Assembly: GCF_029846115.1 (NCBI RefSeq)
Contig: NZ_JARVZZ010000001.1
Coordinates: 2,914,001-2,978,000 of the forward strand
Length of the DNA: 64,000 nucleotides
Source of the DNA: Serratia marcescens
Lineage (GTDB): Bacteria; Pseudomonadota; Gammaproteobacteria; Enterobacterales; Enterobacteriaceae
Direction of reading: 5' to 3'
How positions within the stretch are numbered: position 1 is the first letter of the stretch; each line of letters begins with the position of its first letter. A model generated the notes under the pieces. That model did no database searches. It saw only the letters and a list, made by a program, of their open reading frames with translations, and was not told where the DNA came from. Below, in pieces: positions 1 through 10,578 of the stretch. The translations under genes and the position numbers were made by a program.

Positions 1-621
1 CTGTACCAGCTGGCGCCGATGGGGCTGATGCTGTTCTCCGAGCACAACATCAACCTGAACGTTTACGGCATTCAGGTGGCGCCGCAGTGGATCCAGAACA
101 TCAACACGCTGGTGATCGTGGTGGGCGGCCCGCTGCTGGCCTGGTGGTTCAACCGCCTGCGCGCTCGCGGTTGCAACATCGACATTCCGCTGCAGTTCTC
201 CGGGTCGCTGTTCTGCATCGGGCTCGGCATGCTGGTGCTGCCGCTGGGTATCAGCATGGCGGGCGGCGACGGGCTGGTGGCATTCAAATGGATCGTTATC
301 AGCTATGTGTTGCAAAGCGTCGGTGAATTGATGATCTCGCCGATCGGTTACGCCATGATCGGCAAGCTGGCGCCACCGCGCTATCAGGGCGTGATGATGG
401 GCTGCTGGATGATGGTGACCGGCGTCGCCTCGGTGCTGGCGGGCTACGTCTCCGGCCTGATGCCGGAAAACAGCGGCAGCACGCCGCTGCAAACCAACCC
501 CGGCTACAGCGAAATCTTCAGCGCGCTGGGCTGGGGGGCGACGGGCGTCGGCGTGGCGATGCTGATTCTTATTCCGCTGCTGCGGCGCCTTATCCGGCGC
601 GACGCCCCGTCTGCCGCCTGA
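1..621 (+). CDS. POT-family proton-dependent peptide transporter, 3' part
   Basis: The reading frame is open from the first base, so this is the C-terminal ~206 residues of a gene that begins outside the window. It shows several hydrophobic membrane segments and a glycine-rich GELMISPIGYAMIGKLAP stretch, typical of the last helices of POT (PTR2) di/tripeptide:proton symporters of the inner membrane, and ends in a basic tail. It differs clearly from E. coli DtpA, DtpB and DtpD as I recall them, so no symbol is given. A terminator hairpin follows the stop. Family call is firm; substrate is inferred from the family. Confidence 0.85.
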   Translation: MYQLAPMGLMLFSEHNINLNVYGIQVAPQWIQNINTLVIVVGGPLLAWWFNRLRARGCNIDIPLQFSGSLFCIGLGMLVLPLGISMAGGDGLVAFKWIVISYVLQSVGELMISPIGYAMIGKLAPPRYQGVMMGCWMMVTGVASVLAGYVSGLMPENSGSTPLQTNPGYSEIFSALGWGATGVGVAMLILIPLLRRLIRRDAPSAA

Positions 622-637
622 TTGATGAGTATGCACA

Positions 638-668
638 ACAGCCCCACTGGTCGGGGCTGTTTTTATTT
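638..668 (+). terminator. Rho-independent terminator after the POT transporter
   Basis: An 8-bp stem (acagcccc / ggggctgt, 638-645 with 653-660) is followed directly by a T run. It separates the transporter from ghrA. Confidence 0.8.
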
Positions 669-748
669 TGGGCTTTAACGCTTGCATCCGGCGGCGAATC
701 GCGGAAGGCTGGAGGAAAACCAATAAAAACAAACGGGAGCCCCGCAGT

Positions 749-1690
749 ATGAACATCATTTATTACCACCCCTTGTTCAACGCCCAGGAATGGCTGGCAG
801 GCATCAAGCAACGCCTGCCGCAGGCCGAGATCCGCGAGTGGCAGCGCGGCGACGAGCGGCCGGCCGATTATGCGCTGGTGTGGCGCCCGCCGCACGAAAT
901 GCTGGCCAATCGTCGCGATCTGAAAGCGGTGTTCGCCCTCGGCGCCGGCGTTGACGCGATCCTCGATCAGGAGCGAAAGCACCCCGGCACGCTGCCCGCC
1001 GGCGTACCGCTGCTGCGGCTGGAGGATACCGGCATGGCGCAGCAGATGCAGGAATATGCGCTGAGCTATGTGCTGCGCTATTTCCGTCGTTTCGACGAGT
1101 ATCAGGCGCTTCAGCAGCGGCAGGAGTGGCAGCCGCTCGATCCGCACTCGCTGGATGATTTCACCATCGGCATCCTCGGCGCCGGCGTGCTGGGGCAGAG
1201 CGTGGCGCGCAAGCTGACCGAGTTTGGCTTTAGCGTGCGCTGCTGGAGCCGCAGCGCCAAACAGATTGACGGCGTGCAAAGCTTCGCCGGGGAGGCGCAG
1301 CGCGCGGCCTTCCTCGACGACGTCAAATTGGTGATCAACCTGCTGCCCAATACGCCGGAGACCGTCGGCATCCTCAACCGCGAGCTGTTCGCGCAGTTGA
1401 GCACGGGCGCCTATCTCATCAACATCGCGCGCGGCGCGCATCTGGTGGAGGCCGATCTGTTGGCGGCGCTCGAGCAGGGGCAGCTGGCCGCCGCCACGCT
1501 GGACGTGTTCGCCCGCGAGCCGCTGCCGCAGGATCACCCGTTCTGGCGTCATCCGCGTGTCACCATTACCCCGCATATTGCTGCCATCACGTTGCCGCAG
1601 CAGGCGATGGATCAGATCGCCGCCAACATTCGCGCGCTGGAGGCGGGGCATGCCCCGGCCGGCGTGGTCGACAGGCAACGGGGGTACTGA
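749..1690 (+). CDS. ghrA: Glyoxylate/hydroxypyruvate reductase A
   Basis: Cytosolic NADPH-dependent 2-hydroxyacid dehydrogenase that reduces glyoxylate to glycolate and hydroxypyruvate to glycerate. The 313-residue product (E. coli 312) has the Rossmann GxGxxG motif at 141-149 (GILGAGVLG) and the family catalytic residues Arg228 (NIARG), Glu257 (AREPLP) and His276 (TPHIA). The frame extends 27 codons upstream, but the ATG at 749 is preceded by a GGGAG ribosome site and gives the family length. ycdX and ycdY follow on the same strand, as in E. coli. Confidence 0.96.
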   Translation: MNIIYYHPLFNAQEWLAGIKQRLPQAEIREWQRGDERPADYALVWRPPHEMLANRRDLKAVFALGAGVDAILDQERKHPGTLPAGVPLLRLEDTGMAQQMQEYALSYVLRYFRRFDEYQALQQRQEWQPLDPHSLDDFTIGILGAGVLGQSVARKLTEFGFSVRCWSRSAKQIDGVQSFAGEAQRAAFLDDVKLVINLLPNTPETVGILNRELFAQLSTGAYLINIARGAHLVEADLLAALEQGQLAAATLDVFAREPLPQDHPFWRHPRVTITPHIAAITLPQQAMDQIAANIRALEAGHAPAGVVDRQRGY

Positions 1691-1780
1691 TCCTTCAGCC
1701 GCCGTTCGGTAACTGATAAGCTGACACCGTCATCGCGCCTGCTTGTACCTTTGCGGGCGGGCCCTCTGGAAGGAGAAACA

Positions 1781-2518
1781 ATGTATCCCGTTGATTTGCA
1801 TATGCACACCGTCGCCAGCACCCACGCTTACAGCACGCTGCACGATTACATCGCCGAAGCCCAGCAGAAGGGCATCAAGCTGTTCGCCATCACCGATCAC
1901 GGCCCGGACATGGCCGATGCGCCGCACTACTGGCACTTTATGAACATGCACGTGTGGCCGCGCCGGGTGAACGGCGTGGGCATTTTGCGCGGCATCGAAG
2001 CCAACATCAAAAACCTGCAGGGCGACATCGACTGCACCGGCCCGATGTTGACCGCCACCGACGTGATCATCGCCGGTTTCCATGAGCCGGTGTTTGCGCC
2101 GCAGGATAAAGCGTCCAATACTGAAGCGATGATCGCCGCGATGGCGCAGGGGGACGTGCATATCATCAGCCACCCTGGCAACCCGCGCTACCCGATCGAC
2201 ATTCCCGCCGTCGCGGCGGCGGCGGCCAAATACGAGGTGGCGCTGGAGCTGAATAACTCGTCGTTCACCCACTCCCGCAAGGGCAGCGAGGCCAACTGCC
2301 GGGCGATCGCCGCCGCGGTGCGCGATGCCGGCGGCTGGCTGGCGCTGGGCTCGGATTCGCACGTCGCCTTTTCGCTGGGTAACTTTGAGCACTGCGAACG
2401 CATCATCGAAGAGGTGGGCTTCCCGCAAGAGCGCATTCTCAACGTCAGCCCGCGCCGGTTGCTGGACTTTCTCGAACGGCGCGGCAAGCCGGCGATTGCG
2501 GAATTGGCCGATTTGTGA
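1781..2518 (+). CDS. ycdX: PHP-domain metal-dependent phosphatase YcdX
   Basis: A 245-residue PHP-family protein; the E. coli homologue binds three zinc ions and acts as a phosphatase. The N-terminal DLHMHTVAS motif, the TDHGPD motif near residue 40, a central HPGNPRYP and a late LGSDSH supply the usual histidine and aspartate metal ligands. A strong AGGAG sits just before the ATG at 1781; a start 10 codons upstream lacks such a site. It lies 90 bp after ghrA and 42 bp before ycdY, whose product is the known chaperone for YcdX zinc loading in E. coli. Confidence 0.95.
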   Translation: MYPVDLHMHTVASTHAYSTLHDYIAEAQQKGIKLFAITDHGPDMADAPHYWHFMNMHVWPRRVNGVGILRGIEANIKNLQGDIDCTGPMLTATDVIIAGFHEPVFAPQDKASNTEAMIAAMAQGDVHIISHPGNPRYPIDIPAVAAAAAKYEVALELNNSSFTHSRKGSEANCRAIAAAVRDAGGWLALGSDSHVAFSLGNFEHCERIIEEVGFPQERILNVSPRRLLDFLERRGKPAIAELADL

Positions 2519-2560
2519 CATCGTCCCGGCAAAATTTTCCGTATTGTATAAGGCATTATC

Positions 2561-3139
2561 ATGAATGAGTTTTCCATTGTTTGCCGCGTGCTGGGTACGC
2601 TGTTCTACCGTCAGCCGCAGGATCCGCTGCTGGTGCCGCTGTTCGCGCTGATCAAAGAGGGCAAGCTGCAGCAGCACTGGCCGCTGGAGCAGGATGACCT
2701 GCTGAAGCGCCTGCAGCAGGGCTGCGACGTCAACCAGTTGGCGACCGACTTCAACGCGATGTTCGTCGGCAGCGAATGCAGCGTGTCGCCGTTCCGCTCC
2801 GACTATGTCGAAGGCGCAAACGAAGCCGAAGTGCGCACCTTCCTGCAGCAGCGCGGCATGCCGCTGGCGGAGGCGCCGGCCGACCATTTCGGCCAGCTGC
2901 TGCTGGCGGCGTCTTGGCTGGAAGATCAGTCGCAGGAAGATGAAGCGCAGGCGCAGATCGCCCTGTTCGACGAGTTCCTGCTGCCGTGGTGCGGCCGCTT
3001 CCTCGGCAAAGTGGAAGCGCACGCCACCACCGGTTTTTACCGCACGCTGGCGCTGATGACCCGCGACGCCATCCAGGCGATGCGCGACGAGCTGGCGGAG
3101 TACGAGCAGGACGACGAAGCGGGCGACGAAGAAGCGTAA
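2561..3139 (+). CDS. ycdY: TorD-like chaperone YcdY
   Basis: A 192-residue, mostly helical acidic cytosolic protein of the TorD/DmsD (NarJ-like) chaperone family. The E. coli relative assists YcdX and has been linked to swarming. The segment with FVGSECSVSPFRSDYVE resembles the conserved central motif of the family. The C-terminus is strongly acidic (EYEQDDEAGDEEA), as often found here. Its position directly behind ycdX supports the assignment. Confidence 0.92.
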   Translation: MNEFSIVCRVLGTLFYRQPQDPLLVPLFALIKEGKLQQHWPLEQDDLLKRLQQGCDVNQLATDFNAMFVGSECSVSPFRSDYVEGANEAEVRTFLQQRGMPLAEAPADHFGQLLLAASWLEDQSQEDEAQAQIALFDEFLLPWCGRFLGKVEAHATTGFYRTLALMTRDAIQAMRDELAEYEQDDEAGDEEA

Positions 3140-3155
3140 CGCCGCAGCCATCCCG

Positions 3156-3173
3156 GCGGGCCGCCCGGCCCGC
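3156..3173 (+). terminator. GC-rich hairpin after ycdY
   Basis: A perfect 8-bp stem (gcgggccg / cggcccgc) with a two-base loop lies 16 bp past the ycdY stop. There is no clear T tract, so termination is possible but weakly supported. The rest of the gap up to yebE shows nothing else. Confidence 0.4.
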
Positions 3174-3285
3174 TAAACACAGGTTTGCATCCCCCAGACG
3201 TAAATTGACAAAAGATCCCCTAATCTGGCGGTTTACCGTCGGTTCGGCCGCGCCTGCGCGCCGCGCTTTTTCACGCAAGGGGTAG

Positions 3286-3942
3286 ATGATGAAAAGTAAC
3301 TGGATGCAGCAGATTCAAACGTTGATCGGGCAGAAGGCCGGCGCGATGGGCGGGGCGGAAGGCATCGGTAAGCTGCTGGCGCCCACGGCGCTGGGCGGCC
3401 TGGTCGGCGTGCTGTTAGCCAACAAATCCTCGCGCAAGCTGGTGGGCAAGTTCGGCAAGAATGCGCTGATCGTCGGCGGCAGCGCGGCGGTGGGCGCGGT
3501 GCTGTGGAACAAGTACAAGCAGCGGGTGAAAGAGACCCACCAGGGCGAACCGCAGTTCGGTTTGCAAACCACGCCGGTGGATCTGCGCGCCAAACGCCTG
3601 GTGCAGGCGCTGGTGTTCGCCGCCAAGAGCGACGGCCATATCGATGCCGACGAGCAGCGTGCCATTGATCACAGCCTGGCGCAGCTGCAGGTGGGGGAGG
3701 AGGCGCAGGGTTGGGTGCAGGAAGCGCTCGATCAGCCGCTCAACCCGGAGCTGATCGCCCGCAGCGTGCAAAACGAAGACGAGGCGCTGGAGGTTTACTA
3801 TCTGAGCTGCCTGGTGATCGACGTCGACCACTTTATGGAGCGCGGCTACCTCGATGCGCTGGCGCAGGCGCTGAAGATCCCGGCGGACGTCAAGCAGGGC
3901 ATCGAGAGCGACGTCAACGAGAAAAAGCGCGAGCTGGCATAG
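3286..3942 (+). CDS. yebE: YebE-like inner-membrane protein, TerB/DUF533 family
   Basis: A 218-residue protein with a glycine/alanine-rich N-terminal half carrying one or two membrane segments (about residues 20-45 and 55-75) and a helical, TerB-like C-terminal domain with acidic residues (AAKSDGHIDADEQRAID near 105-120). E. coli YebE is about the same length and also lies next to ptrB; its expression is tied to envelope stress there, but its role is unknown. Two ATG codons in tandem (3286, 3289) follow an AAGGGG site, and I took the first. Confidence 0.9.
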   Translation: MMKSNWMQQIQTLIGQKAGAMGGAEGIGKLLAPTALGGLVGVLLANKSSRKLVGKFGKNALIVGGSAAVGAVLWNKYKQRVKETHQGEPQFGLQTTPVDLRAKRLVQALVFAAKSDGHIDADEQRAIDHSLAQLQVGEEAQGWVQEALDQPLNPELIARSVQNEDEALEVYYLSCLVIDVDHFMERGYLDALAQALKIPADVKQGIESDVNEKKRELA

Positions 3943-4010
3943 CGCCGCTTGGCAAGCCGGGGGGAATCGTGTCACTCTTGCCGCAATCTATGTAAGCGGA
4001 TGATTTAGCA

Positions 4011-6044
4011 ATGATGACCCCACCGAAAGCGGAAAAACGCCCTTATCCCATCACCATCCACGGCGACACGCGCGTGGATGACTACTACTGGCTGCGCGAC
4101 GACGAGCGCGCAGACCGCCAGGTGCTGGACTACCTGCAGGCGGAAAACGCCTACACCGATGCGATGCTGAAACCGCAGCAGGCGCTGCGCGAAACCCTGT
4201 ACGAAGAGATGGTGGCGCGCATTCCGCAGCAGGAACATTCGGTGCCTTACGTGCGCCACGGCTATCGCTATCAGACGCGTTATGAGCCGGGCAACGAATA
4301 CGCGATTTCCGTGCGCCAGCCGCAGGCCGAGAGCGAGCACTGGGAGGTGCTTATCGACGGCAACCAGCGCGCCGAGAACCACGAGTTTTACACCCTGGGC
4401 GGGCTGGACGTCAGCCCCGACAACCAGCTGCTGGGGGTGGCGGAGGATTTCCTGTCGCGCCGCCAGTATGACATTCGCTTCAAGAACCTGGCCGACGGCA
4501 GCTGGGCGAACGAAGTGCTGGAGAACACCTCCGGCAGCTTCGAGTGGGCCAACGACTCCTCGACGATCTACTACGTGCGCAAGCACGCCAAGACGCTGTT
4601 GCCGTATCAGGTCTATCGCCACGTGGTGGGCAGCGATCCGCAGCAGGACGAGCTGATTTATGAAGAGCGGGACGATACCTTCTACGTCGGGCTGGAGAAG
4701 ACCACCTCCGAGCGCTTTATCCTGATCCACCTTAGCAGCACCACCACCTCGGAGATCCTGCTGCTGGACGCCGATCGTGCGGACGCCAAGCCGCAGCTGT
4801 TCGTGCCGCGCCGCAAGGATCACGAGTACGCCATCGATCATTATCACCAGCATTTCTACATCCGCTCCAACAAGGACGGCAAGAACTTCGGCCTGTACCA
4901 AAGCGAACAGGCGGACGAAGCACAGTGGCAGACGCTGATCGCCCCGCGCGCCGACGTGATGCTGGAGGGCTTCAGCCTGTTCCGCGACTGGCTGGTGGTG
5001 GAGGAGCGCAGCGCCGGCCTGACGCTGCTGCGCCAGATCCACTGGCAGACTGGCGAAGAGAAGCGCATCGCCTTCGACGATCCGACTTACACCACCTGGC
5101 TGGCGTATAACCCGGATCCGGAGACCGCGCTGCTGCGCTACGGCTATTCGTCGATGACCACCCCGACTACGCTGTACGAGCTGAACATGGACAGCGGCGA
5201 GCGGACGATGCTCAAACAGCAGGAAGTGAAGAACTTCACGCCGGAAAACTACCGCAGCGAGCGAGTGTGGGTGAAGGCGCGCGACGGCGTCGAGGTGCCG
5301 GTCTCGCTGGTGTATCGCCAGGACAGCTTCCAGCGCGGCGCCAACCCGCTGATGGTGTACGGCTACGGCTCCTACGGCAGCAGCATGGATCCGGCGTTCA
5401 GCGCCAGCCGCCTGAGCCTGCTCGATCGCGGTTTCGTGTTCGTGCTGGCGCACATTCGCGGCGGCGGCGAGTTGGGGCAGCTGTGGTATGAAGACGGCAA
5501 GCTGTTCAACAAGCAGAACACCTTCAACGATTTTATCGACGTGACCGAAACGCTGGTCGCCCAGGGATACGGCGACGGCAAGCGGGTGTTCGCCATGGGC
5601 GGCAGCGCCGGCGGCCTGCTGATGGGGGCGGTGATCAACCAGGCGCCGCAGCTGTTCCACGGCGTGGTGGCGCAGGTGCCGTTCGTCGACGTGGTGACCA
5701 CCATGTTGGACGAGTCGATCCCGCTGACCACCGGCGAATATGACGAGTGGGGCAACCCGAACGAACAGGCTTATTACGACTACATCAAGCAGTACAGCCC
5801 GTACGATCAGGTAAAGGCACAGGCATACCCGCATCTGCTGGTGACCACCGGCCTGCACGATTCGCAGGTGCAGTATTGGGAGCCGGCCAAGTGGGTGGCC
5901 AAGCTGCGCGAACTGAAAACCGACGATCGGCAGCTGCTGCTGTATACCGACATGGATGCCGGCCACGGTGGCAAGTCCGGGCGCTTCAAGGCCTATGAGG
6001 ATATTGCGCTGGAGTACGCCTTCATTCTGGCGCTGGCGGAGTAA
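4011..6044 (+). CDS. ptrB: Oligopeptidase B (serine endopeptidase)
   Basis: Cytosolic prolyl-oligopeptidase-family enzyme that cleaves short peptides after Lys or Arg. The 677-residue protein has an N-terminal beta-propeller domain and a C-terminal alpha/beta-hydrolase domain. The catalytic triad can be placed exactly: Ser532 in GGSAGG, Asp617 in LHDSQV and His652 in AGHGGKSGR, the same numbers as known for E. coli PtrB. The C-terminus is a few residues shorter than in E. coli (686). The gene is convergent with exoX, as in E. coli. Confidence 0.97.
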   Translation: MMTPPKAEKRPYPITIHGDTRVDDYYWLRDDERADRQVLDYLQAENAYTDAMLKPQQALRETLYEEMVARIPQQEHSVPYVRHGYRYQTRYEPGNEYAISVRQPQAESEHWEVLIDGNQRAENHEFYTLGGLDVSPDNQLLGVAEDFLSRRQYDIRFKNLADGSWANEVLENTSGSFEWANDSSTIYYVRKHAKTLLPYQVYRHVVGSDPQQDELIYEERDDTFYVGLEKTTSERFILIHLSSTTTSEILLLDADRADAKPQLFVPRRKDHEYAIDHYHQHFYIRSNKDGKNFGLYQSEQADEAQWQTLIAPRADVMLEGFSLFRDWLVVEERSAGLTLLRQIHWQTGEEKRIAFDDPTYTTWLAYNPDPETALLRYGYSSMTTPTTLYELNMDSGERTMLKQQEVKNFTPENYRSERVWVKARDGVEVPVSLVYRQDSFQRGANPLMVYGYGSYGSSMDPAFSASRLSLLDRGFVFVLAHIRGGGELGQLWYEDGKLFNKQNTFNDFIDVTETLVAQGYGDGKRVFAMGGSAGGLLMGAVINQAPQLFHGVVAQVPFVDVVTTMLDESIPLTTGEYDEWGNPNEQAYYDYIKQYSPYDQVKAQAYPHLLVTTGLHDSQVQYWEPAKWVAKLRELKTDDRQLLLYTDMDAGHGGKSGRFKAYEDIALEYAFILALAE

Positions 6045-6051
6045 CGGCGAA

Positions 6052-6077
6052 CGGCGGGCGGCCTGTGCCGCCCGCCG
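6052..6077. terminator. Hairpin between convergent ptrB and exoX
   Basis: A perfect 10-bp GC stem (cggcgggcgg / ccgcccgccg) with a 6-base loop fills the short gap between the two stop codons. No long T run follows on either strand, so it may be a weak bidirectional terminator or an mRNA-end stabiliser. Confidence 0.5.
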
Positions 6078-6079
6078 TG

Positions 6080-6748
6080 TTAGCCAATCAGATAGTATTT
6101 CAGCGTGTGCTTCATGTCCGGGCTCAGATCGTCGATGGATTTCAGCATCCAGCGCAGATAGCCGGGATCTTCCTGGGCGATGCGATCGATCTCCTGCCCG
6201 CGATATTTGCCGAATTTGAACTTCTTCAGCAGCACCGGTTGTTCGGTGATCTGCACCATTTGCTCCGGCGTCCAGCCCGAATCCTTGATGATGCGTTGCA
6301 GCAGCGCGGCGGTGACGTAGCAGTCATACAGCGCGCGGTGCGGGTATAGCGTGGCGTCTGCCGGTAGCTGCACGTCCAGGTTCAGCGCGTAGCGCAGATA
6401 TTGGTTGCCGTACTTGATGTCCGGATACAGCGTACGCGCCAGCTTGAGGGTACAGATCCAGGCGCCGTTCATCTCCGGCAGCACGCCGCGATCGAAAGCG
6501 GCGTTGTGCGCCACATAGTAAGGGCTGCCCTGATAGCGGCCGATCGCCACCGCGATGCGCGGTTTGCCTTCCACCATCTGTTCGGTGATGTGATGAATCG
6601 CCATCGCGTCGAGGCTGATGGGGCGATCAGGGCTGACCAGATCGCTCATCGGGTTGGTTAACTGACCGTCGAGCAGATCGAGGGAGGCCACTTCCACCAC
6701 GCCGCCGTCCAGCCCACAGGTCTCGGTATCTATTACGCGTAACGTCAT
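6080..6748 (-). CDS. exoX: Exodeoxyribonuclease X
   Basis: DnaQ-like 3'-5' DNA exonuclease, known in E. coli to act in methyl-directed mismatch repair. The 222-residue product (E. coli 220) begins MTLRVIDTET with the ExoI Asp-x-Glu motif, followed by ExoII (HNAAFDRGVL) and ExoIII (YPHRALYDCYV), giving a DEDDh active site. The frame is open 21 codons upstream, but the ATG at 6748 follows a GGAGG-like site and matches the family N-terminus. Confidence 0.95.
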   Translation of the reverse strand: MTLRVIDTETCGLDGGVVEVASLDLLDGQLTNPMSDLVSPDRPISLDAMAIHHITEQMVEGKPRIAVAIGRYQGSPYYVAHNAAFDRGVLPEMNGAWICTLKLARTLYPDIKYGNQYLRYALNLDVQLPADATLYPHRALYDCYVTAALLQRIIKDSGWTPEQMVQITEQPVLLKKFKFGKYRGQEIDRIAQEDPGYLRWMLKSIDDLSPDMKHTLKYYLIG

Positions 6749-6825
6749 GTTTTCCTCCGCGTTGCCGTCAGGCCTCAGCTTAACCGGCACAGACGGCCGT
6801 GCCAACCGCACCTTGCTGCTGGCAA

Positions 6826-6849
6826 TAAAAAACCCGCCTTGGCGGGTTT
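6826..6849 (-). terminator. Rho-independent terminator of the small basic ORF
   Basis: On the minus strand a 9-bp stem (aaacccgcc / ggcgggttt) is followed by a T-rich run. It lies 20 bp past the stop of the 36-residue ORF at 6870-6980, which supports that ORF being an independent transcript. Confidence 0.75.
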
Positions 6850-6869
6850 AATGACGGATGGAAGGACGC

Positions 6870-6980
6870 TTACTCACCAGACGGATGCGCTTTTTTGGCG
6901 CGTTTCTCCGCACGTTTCTCAGCTGGGGTTTTCAACGGCTTCTTCTTCGCATTCTTTTTGCTATCCATTCCCTTACTCAT
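6870..6980 (-). CDS. 36-residue Lys/Arg/Ala-rich small protein
   Basis: A small open frame of 36 codons starts with MSKGMDSKKN and is dominated by lysine, arginine, alanine and glutamate (KRAEKRAKKAH), with no membrane segment. It would be a very basic, probably helical peptide. A GAGG site precedes the ATG and an intrinsic terminator follows the stop, so a real, separately transcribed gene is likely. A second ATG four codons in is possible. E. coli has unrelated small genes in the exoX-holE interval. I do not recognise the family. Confidence 0.6.
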   Translation of the reverse strand: MSKGMDSKKNAKKKPLKTPAEKRAEKRAKKAHPSGE

Positions 6981-7126
6981 GATGGCCTCTCGTTACCTAT
7001 GATTGGGTGGCTTGCTCAGCCATTAACCGCCTAAAGCCAAGAGGATGCAAGCGGCAAAGTGCAGGTTTAGGTTAACTGGCTGTTTGTGCGTGAAATTTTG
7101 TTTTTTGATGACCAGGTGCTAAAAAT

Positions 7127-7153
7127 TAATATTATGTTATAATATTACACTTT
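7127..7153. promoter_or_regulatory. Zur-like palindrome overlapping a -10 element
   Basis: A perfect inverted repeat with 9-bp arms (TAATATTAT / ATAATATTA) around a GTT spacer spans 7127-7147. Overlapping it is ATGTTATAATATTACAC (7134-7150), close to the known E. coli Zur box core (GTTATAnTATAAC), with one mismatch in the right half. A TATAAT at 7138-7143, about 30 bp before the dksA-like ATG, lies inside it, so a bound repressor would block transcription. Zur is an inference from sequence and from the zinc-free nature of the downstream protein. Confidence 0.6.
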
Positions 7154-7171
7154 TGATATTGGGAGAGCGCA

Positions 7172-8745
<1,574 letters not shown>

Positions 8746-8747
8746 CG

Positions 8748-8777
8748 TAAAAAACCCGCCGTTACGGCGGGTTTTTT
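8748..8777. terminator. Bidirectional terminator between pip and holE
   Basis: A 10-bp stem (aaaacccgcc / ggcgggtttt) has A and T runs on both flanks, so it can terminate pip on the plus strand and holE on the minus strand. Confidence 0.85.
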
Positions 8778-8778
8778 A

Positions 8779-9009
8779 TTACTTGACCTTCGGCTCGTAC
8801 GGCAGGCGCGAAAACCTGTGGGATTCCGCGCGGTAGTGGGCCACGCGCTCGCGAAAATAGTCGCGCAGCGGCTCCGGCTGCTCGCGCTCCACCACTTCCG
8901 GGATCACCGGCATGTTGTAGCGCTCTTTGTACGCCACGCCTGAGGCGGCGAGATCCACGTTCACCCTGTCCATTTCTTCTTTGGACAACTCGGCCAGATT
9001 GTAAACCAC
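8779..9009 (-). CDS. holE: DNA polymerase III theta subunit
   Basis: Small subunit of the polymerase III core that binds and stabilises the epsilon proofreading exonuclease. From a GTG at 9009 the product is 76 residues, exactly the E. coli length, with the conserved core [20 protein letters not shown] and the ending [10 protein letters not shown]. An AAGGAG site lies six bases before the GTG. A longer frame with ATG starts exists upstream but lacks homology. Confidence 0.95.
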   Translation of the reverse strand: MVYNLAELSKEEMDRVNVDLAASGVAYKERYNMPVIPEVVEREQPEPLRDYFRERVAHYRAESHRFSRLPYEPKVK

Positions 9010-9119
9010 CTTATGCTCCTTACTTTGCCGCATTGAACCTGCGCAGAAGGTAATCCACCCGGCGGCGCTTGGCAAGCCCGTTGCGCCGCCGTCGCGGGCG
9101 ATATTTATCCAGGAGTAAT

Positions 9120-9349
9120 GCAATCTATTTATTCTTTTAAATAAGAATGATTCGCTTTTTGATTTAAATAAAAGATGGAAATAATTATCATGTTAATTCT
9201 CAATGCGGATTTAATATTTTAACTTTATGATATTTAAATGATTTATAATAAATGTGTTTTGAGTGTAAATAAGGTGTTTTTATTTTTACGGCAGCAGGGC
9301 ATAATGCGCGGAAATTAAATTCATGACCTGCAAAATAAAAGGAATCATT
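9120..9349 (+). promoter_or_regulatory. AT-rich ftnA upstream region with Fur-like sequences
   Basis: This stretch between holE and ftnA holds no gene. It is very AT-rich for the neighbourhood. On the minus strand around 9178-9195 the sequence TGATAATTATTTCC matches most of a Fur box half-to-half core, and AAGAATGATTCG near 9142-9155 is a weaker match. In E. coli, Fur activates ftnA by displacing H-NS from such upstream DNA; the AT-richness here is consistent, but these sites are only candidates. Confidence 0.4.
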
Positions 9350-9868
9350 ATGCTGACGCAAGAAATGACTCAAAAGCTGAATGAGCAACTGAATCTGGAG
9401 TTCTACTCCGCCAACCTGTACCTGCAGATGAGCGCATGGTGCAGCGATAAAGGCTTTGAAGGCGCCGCCGCATTTCTTAAAGAGCACTCTCAGGAAGAGA
9501 TGCAGCATATGCAACGTCTGTTCGACTACCTGAGCGACACTGGCTCTTTGCCGCTGTTGGGCAGCATCGCCGCGCCGCCGGTGGCGTTCGAATCGCTGGC
9601 GGACGTGTTCCAGCAGACCTACGAACACGAACAGCTGATCACCCGTCAGATCAACGAACTGGCGCACGCCGCCATGACCGCACACGATTATTCCACCTTT
9701 AACTTCCTGCAGTGGTACGTGGCGGAGCAGCACGAAGAAGAGAAACTGTTCAAATCCGTGCTGGATAAGCTGGCGCTGGTGGGCACCAGCGGCAAAGGCC
9801 TGTTCTTCATCGACAAAGATCTGAAGAAAATGGGCGCGATGGGCCAAGGCGGCAACGGCCAGGCTTAA
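9350..9868 (+). CDS. ftnA: Non-haem ferritin FtnA
   Basis: Iron-storage protein that forms a 24-subunit shell and oxidises Fe(II) at a dinuclear centre. The 172-residue product (E. coli 165) begins [20 protein letters not shown], with Glu17 in the first helix, the EEMQHMQRL motif (Glu50/His53 region), and [12 protein letters not shown] and EQHEEEKLF supplying the later ligands. The ATG at 9350 follows AAGGAA; an ATG nine codons upstream is unlikely. Confidence 0.96.
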   Translation: MLTQEMTQKLNEQLNLEFYSANLYLQMSAWCSDKGFEGAAAFLKEHSQEEMQHMQRLFDYLSDTGSLPLLGSIAAPPVAFESLADVFQQTYEHEQLITRQINELAHAAMTAHDYSTFNFLQWYVAEQHEEEKLFKSVLDKLALVGTSGKGLFFIDKDLKKMGAMGQGGNGQA

Positions 9869-9885
9869 TCTGCAACAGAACACCG

Positions 9886-9926
9886 AAAAACCGCGCGCGG
9901 GCGAGCCTGACGCGCGGTTTTTTTTA
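9886..9926 (+). terminator. Rho-independent terminator of ftnA
   Basis: A stem aaaccgcgcg (9888-9897) pairs with cgcgcggttt (9911-9920), followed by eight T residues. Confidence 0.85.
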
Positions 9927-10192
9927 CCCTGCGTTTATCGCGGTTATGCGGCGATACGTGCTGCCGGATCGCAAAATGCCAGTGATGCGCTCGACTTGCC
10001 GCAGCGTGGTCGTTATGATTTACCGCGATACGCTACAGGGATGGTAGAGTCAAAACAGCGGGTTAGCCGATACGACCCGTTTTTTCTGTTACCCGTGGCG
10101 CAATCATTTGCGGTGGGTTGGGGCCGCTGATACATCGCCTTGGCTGTGGCCTTAACCCTTATGACCCTCTTTTACTGTTAAGGGATACCACT
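9927..10192 (+). other. Intergenic region before copC
   Basis: About 265 bp without a convincing gene. It contains a small hairpin-like stretch near 10057-10090 (agcgggtt ... gacccgtttttt), possibly another terminator, and must carry the copC promoter. No copper-responsive CueR or CusR box was recognised by eye. Confidence 0.4.
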
Positions 10193-10576
10193 GTGATCGG
10201 TAAAATTCGTTCCTCCTGTCGCCTGCTTTCCACCGTTTTCGTCCTGTTCGTCGGCCTGTCTTCGCAGCAAGCGCTGGCGCACGCCCACCTGAAAGTGGAA
10301 ACGCCGAAGGCCGACGCCAGCGTCAGCCCGGCGCCGAAGGCGCTGACCCTCAGCTTCTCCGAAGGTATCGAGCCGAACTTCAGCGGCGTGAAAATCACCG
10401 GCCCGGACAACGCCGTGGTGAAAACCGGCAAGCTGCAGCTCGATCCGAACAACAACACCCAGGTCAACGTGCCGATCGAAGGCGAGCTGAGCGCGGGCAA
10501 ATACAACGTCAGCTGGCATGTGGTTTCGGTCGACGGGCATAAAACCAAAGGCCAGTACAGCTTCACCGTAAACTGA
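10193..10576 (+). CDS. copC: CopC-domain periplasmic protein YobA
   Basis: Periplasmic copper-binding CopC homologue (E. coli YobA, 124 residues). From a GTG at 10193 with an AAGGGA site nine bases upstream the product is 127 residues. A Sec signal peptide ends at QQALA, so the mature protein begins HAHLKVETP; the first histidine is the known Cu(II) ligand in CopC proteins. A later His-Val-Val-Ser-Val-Asp-Gly-His segment (WHVVSVDGHK) completes the site. copD follows after 2 bp, so the two are co-translated. Confidence 0.93.
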   Translation: MIGKIRSSCRLLSTVFVLFVGLSSQQALAHAHLKVETPKADASVSPAPKALTLSFSEGIEPNFSGVKITGPDNAVVKTGKLQLDPNNNTQVNVPIEGELSAGKYNVSWHVVSVDGHKTKGQYSFTVN

Positions 10577-10578
10577 TC

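Noticed and set aside
4005..5966. 653-codon open frame on the minus strand opposite ptrB
   Set aside because: It is a shadow of GC-rich codon bias. The plus-strand frame encodes a complete oligopeptidase with the catalytic triad in place, and the minus product is a low-complexity His/Arg/Leu/Val string.
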